Shown piece after piece: positions 59,382 through 64,000 of a stretch of DNA of 64,000 nucleotides. The number at the start of each line of letters is the position of its first letter. Within the stretch, counting starts at the first letter, position 1. The stretch lies in the NCBI RefSeq assembly GCF_014836665.1, contig NZ_JACSQJ010000001.1, forward strand, positions 436,387 to 500,386, read 5' to 3'. The position numbers and the translations under genes were made by a program. The DNA is from Luteimonas colneyensis (GTDB lineage Bacteria; Pseudomonadota; Gammaproteobacteria; Xanthomonadales; Xanthomonadaceae). Under the pieces are notes generated by a model. That model searched no databases. It was given only the letters and a program-made list of their open reading frames with translations, and was not told the DNA's origin.

Positions 59382-60311
59382 GTGCCGCGCATCCTGCCGC
59401 GAGGCGAGATCGAAAACCTCGACCACACCCGCATCCCGCGCCTGCGCATCCCCGAGCGCGCCGGCGTGTTCTCCGATCGCGCCGCGCGCCTGCGCAGCCT
59501 CGCGGACTCCAGCACGATCGAGGGCTACCTGCGGCTGATGGCGCGCCTGGCCGAGGCGCAGCAGCGCGCGCTGAAAGAGTTCGAGGCGCCATCGATCGAC
59601 GACGACGTGCTCGCACAGGCCAGGCGGTACGAGATGCCGCCCCTGCCGGCCACCGGCCTGGCGCGCGATCCCGTCTGGCGCGCCCTGCTCGCCCGGCTGC
59701 TGGACGAGGTCGCCGGCGACCCCGGCACGCCCGCGCAGGCGGTGGCGGCCTGCAACGCGCTCGCGCGTACCCTGGACACCGCGCCCGGGCGCGTCGAGCA
59801 GATGGCCGACGCCCTGCTCGCCGGACGCGTCGAAGGCGCGGACGTGGCGCCCGCGCCGTTCGTCATGGCCGCGCTCCAGGTCTACTGGACCGCGATGGCC
59901 TCCGGCCTGCGCGAATCGCAGCTGCCGGTCGGCGCCTTCGGCCTCTGCCCCACCTGCGGCACGTCGCCGGTGGCCAGCGTGGTGCGCATCGGCGGCGCAC
60001 ATGACGGCTACCGCTACCTGTGCTGTCCGCTGTGCAGCTGCGAGTGGCACCTCGAGCGGGTGAAGTGCTCGCACTGCGCCGCCACCAAGGGCATCGCCTA
60101 CCACTACATCGAAGGCGGCCGCGACGGGGTCAAGGCCGAGACCTGCGACGGCTGCCGCAGCTACCGCAAGATCTTCTACCAGGAGAAGGATCCGTTCATG
60201 GAGCCGGTGGCCGACGACCTCGGCAGCCTCGCCCTCGACATGCTGATGGGAGAGGAAGGCTATGCGCGCCGCAGCGGCAGTCCGCTGCTGTGGCAGGACA
60301 CCGGGGACTGA
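59382..60311 (+). CDS. fdhE: Formate dehydrogenase maturation protein FdhE
   Basis: FdhE is needed for Sec formate dehydrogenase maturation and binds the catalytic subunit. The start is a GTG at 59,382 with GGAGG four bases upstream. The 309-residue protein has four Cys pairs: [25 protein letters not shown] and CDGCRSYRK, which in E. coli FdhE bind iron. It lies right after fdnI and before selA, with a 22-base overlap at the likely selA start. Confidence 0.93.
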   Translation: MPRILPRGEIENLDHTRIPRLRIPERAGVFSDRAARLRSLADSSTIEGYLRLMARLAEAQQRALKEFEAPSIDDDVLAQARRYEMPPLPATGLARDPVWRALLARLLDEVAGDPGTPAQAVAACNALARTLDTAPGRVEQMADALLAGRVEGADVAPAPFVMAALQVYWTAMASGLRESQLPVGAFGLCPTCGTSPVASVVRIGGAHDGYRYLCCPLCSCEWHLERVKCSHCAATKGIAYHYIEGGRDGVKAETCDGCRSYRKIFYQEKDPFMEPVADDLGSLALDMLMGEEGYARRSGSPLLWQDTGD

Positions 60312-61744
60312 CCCTGGACGCGGTCGACGACGACGGCGCGCGGGCGGCCGCCAGCGACATCCCCTCGCTCGACCGCCTGCTGAGGGACCCGGCGCTGGCG
60401 GCGCTGGTCGCCGGGCACGGGCCGTCGCGGGTGACCGCGGCCCTGCGCGCAAGGCTGGCGACGCTGCGCGACGAAGCGCGCGCGGGCACGCTTCAGCGCG
60501 GCGCACTCGCGCCCGGCACGCTTGCCGCCGACCTCGGCGCGGCGCTGGAACACGAGGCGCGGCCGCGCCTGCGCGCGGTCCACAACCTCACCGGCACCGT
60601 GCTGCACACCAACCTGGGCCGCGCGGTGCTGCCCGATGCCGCGGTGCAGGCCGTGGTGCAGGCGCTGTCGGCGCCGATGGCGCTGGAGTACGACCTCGAA
60701 CGCGGCAGCCGCGGGGACCGCGACGACCTGGTCGAGGGCCTTCTGTGCGAACTCACCGGCGCCGAGGCCGCCACCGTCGTCAACAACAACGCCGCGGCCG
60801 TGCTGCTGATGCTCAACTCCCTCGCCAACCGCCGCGACGTGATCGTCTCGCGCGGCGAGCTGGTCGAGATCGGCGGTGCCTTCCGCATCCCCGACATCAT
60901 GTCGCGCGCCGGTGCGAAGCTGGTCGAGGTCGGCACCACCAACCGCACGCATCCGGCCGACTACGCCGGCGCGATCGGCCCGCGCACCGCCATGCTGATG
61001 AAGGTGCACTGCAGCAACTACGCGATCAGCGGCTTCACCGCGAGCGTGGACACGCCGGCGCTGGCGGGGATCGCACGCGCACGCGGCCTGCCGGTGGGCG
61101 TGGACCTCGGCAGCGGCTCGCTGGTCGATCCGGCGCGCTGGGGCCTGCCGCGCGAGCCCACCGTGCGCGAGACCCTCGCCGCCGGCGCGGACCTGGTCAC
61201 CTTCAGCGGCGACAAGCTGCTCGGCGGCCCGCAGGCGGGGCTGATCGTCGGTCGCGCCGACCTCATCCGGAAGATCCGCAGGAATCCGCTCAAGCGCGCC
61301 CTGCGCGTGGGCAAGCTGACCCTGGCGGCGCTTGAGCCGGTGCTGGCGCTGTACCGCGCGCCCGAGCAACTGCCCGAACGCCTCACCACGCTGCGCCTGC
61401 TGCTGCGCCCGCAGGCCGCGATGCAGGCGCAGGCGCAGCGCCTGCTGGCACCGCTGCAGACCGCGCTGGGCGACGACTGGAGCGTCGCCGCCGCGCCCAT
61501 GTCCAGCCAGATCGGCAGCGGCGCGATGCCGGTGGAGGCGCTGCCCAGCTGGGGCCTGACCCTGCGCCACGCCGGCAAGGGCAGCCACGGCCGCGCGCTG
61601 CAGCGGCTGGCCAGGTCGCTGCGTGGGCTCCCGCGCCCGGTCATCGGCCGGATCGCCGACGACGCCCTGTGGCTCGACCTGCGCTGCCTGGAAGACGCGG
61701 ACGAGGCCGCATTCACCGCCCAGCTGGACGGCCTGCGCGCATGA
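60290..61744 (+). CDS. selA: L-seryl-tRNA(Sec) selenium transferase
   Basis: SelA is a pyridoxal-phosphate enzyme that converts Ser-tRNA(Sec) to Sec-tRNA(Sec). The catalytic Lys lies in [16 protein letters not shown] (about residue 309), with [17 protein letters not shown] and [13 protein letters not shown] as family motifs. No ATG opens the frame before the conserved [14 protein letters not shown] at 60,290 overlaps fdhE by 22 bases and is chosen here; CTG at 60,308 or 60,314 is possible. The protein is 484 residues with this start, against 463 in E. coli. Its stop overlaps selB (ATGA). Confidence 0.93.
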   Translation: MAGHRGLTLDAVDDDGARAAASDIPSLDRLLRDPALAALVAGHGPSRVTAALRARLATLRDEARAGTLQRGALAPGTLAADLGAALEHEARPRLRAVHNLTGTVLHTNLGRAVLPDAAVQAVVQALSAPMALEYDLERGSRGDRDDLVEGLLCELTGAEAATVVNNNAAAVLLMLNSLANRRDVIVSRGELVEIGGAFRIPDIMSRAGAKLVEVGTTNRTHPADYAGAIGPRTAMLMKVHCSNYAISGFTASVDTPALAGIARARGLPVGVDLGSGSLVDPARWGLPREPTVRETLAAGADLVTFSGDKLLGGPQAGLIVGRADLIRKIRRNPLKRALRVGKLTLAALEPVLALYRAPEQLPERLTTLRLLLRPQAAMQAQAQRLLAPLQTALGDDWSVAAAPMSSQIGSGAMPVEALPSWGLTLRHAGKGSHGRALQRLARSLRGLPRPVIGRIADDALWLDLRCLEDADEAAFTAQLDGLRA

Positions 61745-63681
61745 TCGTCGGCACCGCCGGCCACATCGACCACGGCAAGACCAGCCTGGTGCGCGCGCTC
61801 ACCGGCGTCGAGACCGACCGCCTGAAGGAGGAGAAGGCGCGCGGCATCTCGATCGAGCTCGGCTACGCCTATGCCGCGCTGCCCGACGGCGAGGTGCTGG
61901 GCTACGTCGATGTCCCCGGCCACGAGAAGCTGGTGCACACCATGGCCGCCGGCGCCTGCGGCATCGACTTCGGCCTGCTGGTGGTGGCCGCAGACGACGG
62001 CGTGATGCCGCAGACGCGCGAGCACCTGGCGATCCTCGGTCTGCTGGGCGTGGACCAGGGCGCGGTCGCCATCACCAAGGCCGATCGCGTGGACGCGGCG
62101 CGGCTGGACGCGGTGCGCGCCGACGTCACCACGCTACTGCAGGGCGGCCCGCTGGCCGGCGCGCCGATGTTCGCCACCGACGCCACCCGCGACGGCGACC
62201 CGGGCGTCGACGCCCTGCGACGGCACTTGGAGGACCGCGCGCATGCGGCGGCCGCGCGCAATGCCGATGGCCTGTTCCGCCTCGCCGTGGACCGCGTCTT
62301 CACCCTGCCCGGCCACGGCACGATGGTGACCGGCACGGTCTTCTCCGGGCGCACCGCGTCAGGCGACGAGCGCGCCCGGCTGGTGCTGGCGCCCGCGGGC
62401 ACGCCGGTGCGCGTGCGCTCCATCCATGCCCAGAACCGGCCCAGCGACGACGCGCGCGCCGGCCAGCGCTGCGCGCTCAACCTCGCCGGCACCGGCCGTG
62501 ACGCGATCGCACGCGGCGACTGGATCGCCGACGCGCGCGCCTTCCGGCCGACACGCAACCTCGACGTCGACCTCGAGCTGCTGCCCGACGCCGCGACCAC
62601 GCTCGGCAACTGGGCGCCGCTGCACCTGCACCTGGGCACGGCCCGGCGCCTGGCGCATGCGGTGCCCCTGTCGGACGACGGCGTCGCCCCCGGAGCGCGC
62701 AGCCGCGTGCAGCTGGTGGTCGACGAAGCACTGTGCGCCACCCCGGGAGACCGCTTCATCGTCCGCGACGCCCAGGCCAGCCGCACCATCGGCGGCGGCC
62801 GCGTGCTCGACCCCGATGCACCCGCGCGGCGCCGGCGCTCGCCGCAGCGCCTGGCCTGGCTGGACGGCGTCGCCGCCATGCTCGACGGCGGCGGCCTCGA
62901 GGCCCTGCTGCGCGAAGCCGCGCAAGGCATCGACGAGGCCGCGCTGGCGCGGCTGGCCGGCCGGCCTCCGGAGCAGCTGGCGCTGCCGGACGGCGCGCGC
63001 TGGCTGGCACCGCGCGGCGGCGCGCGCATCGCGATCGCCGATGCCGCCGTCCAGGCGCTGGACGCGCGCATCGAACAGGCGCTGGCCGCCTTCCACCTCG
63101 AGGCGCCGGACGAACCCGGCCCCGAAGCCACCCGCCTGCGCCGCATCGCCGTGCCCACGGTTTCGGCCGGGCTGTGGCAGGCGCTGCTCGACGGACTCGC
63201 CGACGCAGGCCGCATCCAGCGCAAGGGCCCATGGCTGCATCTACCCGGGCACACGGTGGCGATGGACGCCGACGATGCCGCGCTGTCGCAGCGCCTGCTC
63301 GCGCGGCTGGACGAAGGCGGCTTCGAGCCGCCCTGGGTGCGCGACCTCGCGCGCATCGAAGCCGAGCCCGAGGAGCGCGTGCGCCGCCTGTTGCGCATGC
63401 TCGCCCTGCAGGGCGATGCGCACCAGGTGGTCCGCGACCTGTTCTACCACCGCGAACGGATGCAGGCGCTGGCGGCGCTGGCGACCACCATCGCCGACGC
63501 CACCGGCGCCATCGCCGCCGCTGGTTTTCGCGACGCCACCGGCCTTGGGCGCAAGCGCGCGATCCAGATCCTCGAACACTTCGACCGCACTGGCCTCACC
63601 CGCCGCGTCCGCGACAGCCACGTGCTGCGCGAGGACAGCGCGTGGCTGCGCGAACTGCGCCCGGTTCCGCAAGCGCTGTGA
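61741..63681 (+). CDS. selB: Selenocysteine-specific elongation factor SelB
   Basis: SelB is a GTPase that brings Sec-tRNA(Sec) to the ribosome at a UGA with a SECIS hairpin. The G1 motif is [12 protein letters not shown]3 is [11 protein letters not shown] and G4 is TKADRVD. The EF-Tu-like domains 2 and 3 follow ([13 protein letters not shown]), then the C-terminal winged-helix part that binds SECIS RNA ([20 protein letters not shown]). The 646 residues compare with 614 in E. coli. It starts within the selA stop. Confidence 0.96.
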   Translation: MIVGTAGHIDHGKTSLVRALTGVETDRLKEEKARGISIELGYAYAALPDGEVLGYVDVPGHEKLVHTMAAGACGIDFGLLVVAADDGVMPQTREHLAILGLLGVDQGAVAITKADRVDAARLDAVRADVTTLLQGGPLAGAPMFATDATRDGDPGVDALRRHLEDRAHAAAARNADGLFRLAVDRVFTLPGHGTMVTGTVFSGRTASGDERARLVLAPAGTPVRVRSIHAQNRPSDDARAGQRCALNLAGTGRDAIARGDWIADARAFRPTRNLDVDLELLPDAATTLGNWAPLHLHLGTARRLAHAVPLSDDGVAPGARSRVQLVVDEALCATPGDRFIVRDAQASRTIGGGRVLDPDAPARRRRSPQRLAWLDGVAAMLDGGGLEALLREAAQGIDEAALARLAGRPPEQLALPDGARWLAPRGGARIAIADAAVQALDARIEQALAAFHLEAPDEPGPEATRLRRIAVPTVSAGLWQALLDGLADAGRIQRKGPWLHLPGHTVAMDADDAALSQRLLARLDEGGFEPPWVRDLARIEAEPEERVRRLLRMLALQGDAHQVVRDLFYHRERMQALAALATTIADATGAIAAAGFRDATGLGRKRAIQILEHFDRTGLTRRVRDSHVLREDSAWLRELRPVPQAL

Positions 63682-63721
63682 TAGCGTGCCCCGGCGCCGC
63701 GGGGGTTCCGCGGCGCCCGAT

Positions 63722-63817
63722 GGAAGGCAAGCGCGCCCGGTGGCGCGGCCGGGCTTCAAACCCGGTTGGGGGCGTCAGCCGCTCCCAGGCAGGTTCGACT
63801 CCTGTTGCCTTCCGCCA
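63722..63817 (+). tRNA. selC: tRNA-Sec (anticodon UCA)
   Basis: A 96-base tRNA with CCA encoded, starting GGAAGGCAAGCGCGCCCGG and close to the E. coli selC sequence. The anticodon loop CTTCAAA sits on a CCGGG/CCCGG stem, giving UCA at 63,756-63,758, which reads UGA. The acceptor stem is GGAAGGCA with TGCCTTCC, an eight-base stem as in E. coli. A long variable arm and GGTTCGACTCC T-arm follow. It lies 40 bases after selB. Confidence 0.97.
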
Positions 63818-63836
63818 TTCCGCACGTGTGCCCGAC

Positions 63837-64000
63837 ATGACCGACTCTCCCGATACCACGACGCCCCGCCTCACCTCGCTCTCCCACGGCGGCGGCTGCG
63901 GTTGCAAGATCGCGCCGGGCGTGCTGGCCGACCTGCTCAAGCGCGCCGCGCCGGCGCCGGTCTGGCCGCAGCTGATGGTCGGCAACGACACCGCCGACGA
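63837..64000 (+). CDS. selD: Selenide, water dikinase (selenophosphate synthetase), partial
   Basis: SelD makes selenophosphate, the selenium donor for SelA. Only the first 54 residues and a partial codon lie in the window. SHGGGCGCKIAPGVLADL carries the catalytic Cys and the nearby Lys, in the same spacing as E. coli SelD (SHGAGCGCKIS). The site has Cys, not Sec, so SelD is made without selenium. The protein opens MTDSPDTTTPRLTSL. It follows selC by 19 bases. Confidence 0.93.
   Translation, partial: MTDSPDTTTPRLTSLSHGGGCGCKIAPGVLADLLKRAAPAPVWPQLMVGNDTAD

Noticed and set aside
63838..64000. SelD as a second selenoprotein
   Set aside because: The catalytic position is TGC (Cys) and there is no in-frame TGA in the visible part.

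Overview
This is a contiguous piece of a GC-rich, gene-dense gammaproteobacterial chromosome, most like the Lysobacteraceae/Xanthomonadaceae (Luteimonas, Lysobacter, Stenotrophomonas type). The evidence is the truA-trpF-trpB-trpA-accD order next to a FimV-like gene, the tpiA-secG-tRNA-Leu(GAG) end, family-typical lipoproteins and oxidoreductases, and GTAGGAGC-type palindromes. I see no phage, insertion sequence, CRISPR array or rRNA. Most genes on the left read leftward in tightly overlapping operons.

Left region (1-15.4 kb, minus strand): prmB, aroC, a 2-hydroxyacid dehydrogenase, trhO, asd, fimV, truA, trpF, trpB, trpA, accD, glmM, a 2OG-Fe(II) oxygenase, tpiA, secG and tRNA-Leu. This is housekeeping metabolism: aromatic and aspartate-family amino acids, malonyl-CoA, cell-wall precursors and glycolysis. 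Ribosome and tRNA modification and protein export are also represented.

Middle region (15.5-54.4 kb): a SCO-like protein, psd and deaD lead into a 678-base gene-free stretch (19,246-19,923) filled with nested palindromes and a short tandem repeat. Accessory genes follow: two HI0933-type flavoproteins, a BON-MscS channel, YbiI, YjdM, a UbiM-like hydroxylase and an M13 metallopeptidase. A translationally coupled trio comes next (N-formylglutamate amidohydrolase, QEGLA/DUF1704 putative metallopeptidase, glutathione-synthetase-like ATP-grasp ligase) and has no established pathway. Further right are a transmembrane solute-binding/EAL protein, SstT, an azurin-like lipoprotein, a duplicated DUF1428 protein, and an AKR-SDR-LigB cluster divergent from a LysR regulator. 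An acyltransferase and a PAP2-like gene close the region.

Right region (54.4-64 kb, plus strand): a complete selenocysteine module. The formate dehydrogenase-N catalytic subunit is interrupted by an in-frame TGA at 55,154-55,156, read as selenocysteine, and a SECIS-like hairpin follows it directly. It is followed by fdnH, fdnI, the maturation factor fdhE, selA (Sec synthase), selB (Sec elongation factor), selC (tRNA-Sec, anticodon UCA) and the start of selD (selenophosphate synthetase), cut by the window end. Thus the only Sec protein recognised here sits beside all the machinery needed to make it, and together these genes would oxidise periplasmic formate and feed electrons to the quinone pool.
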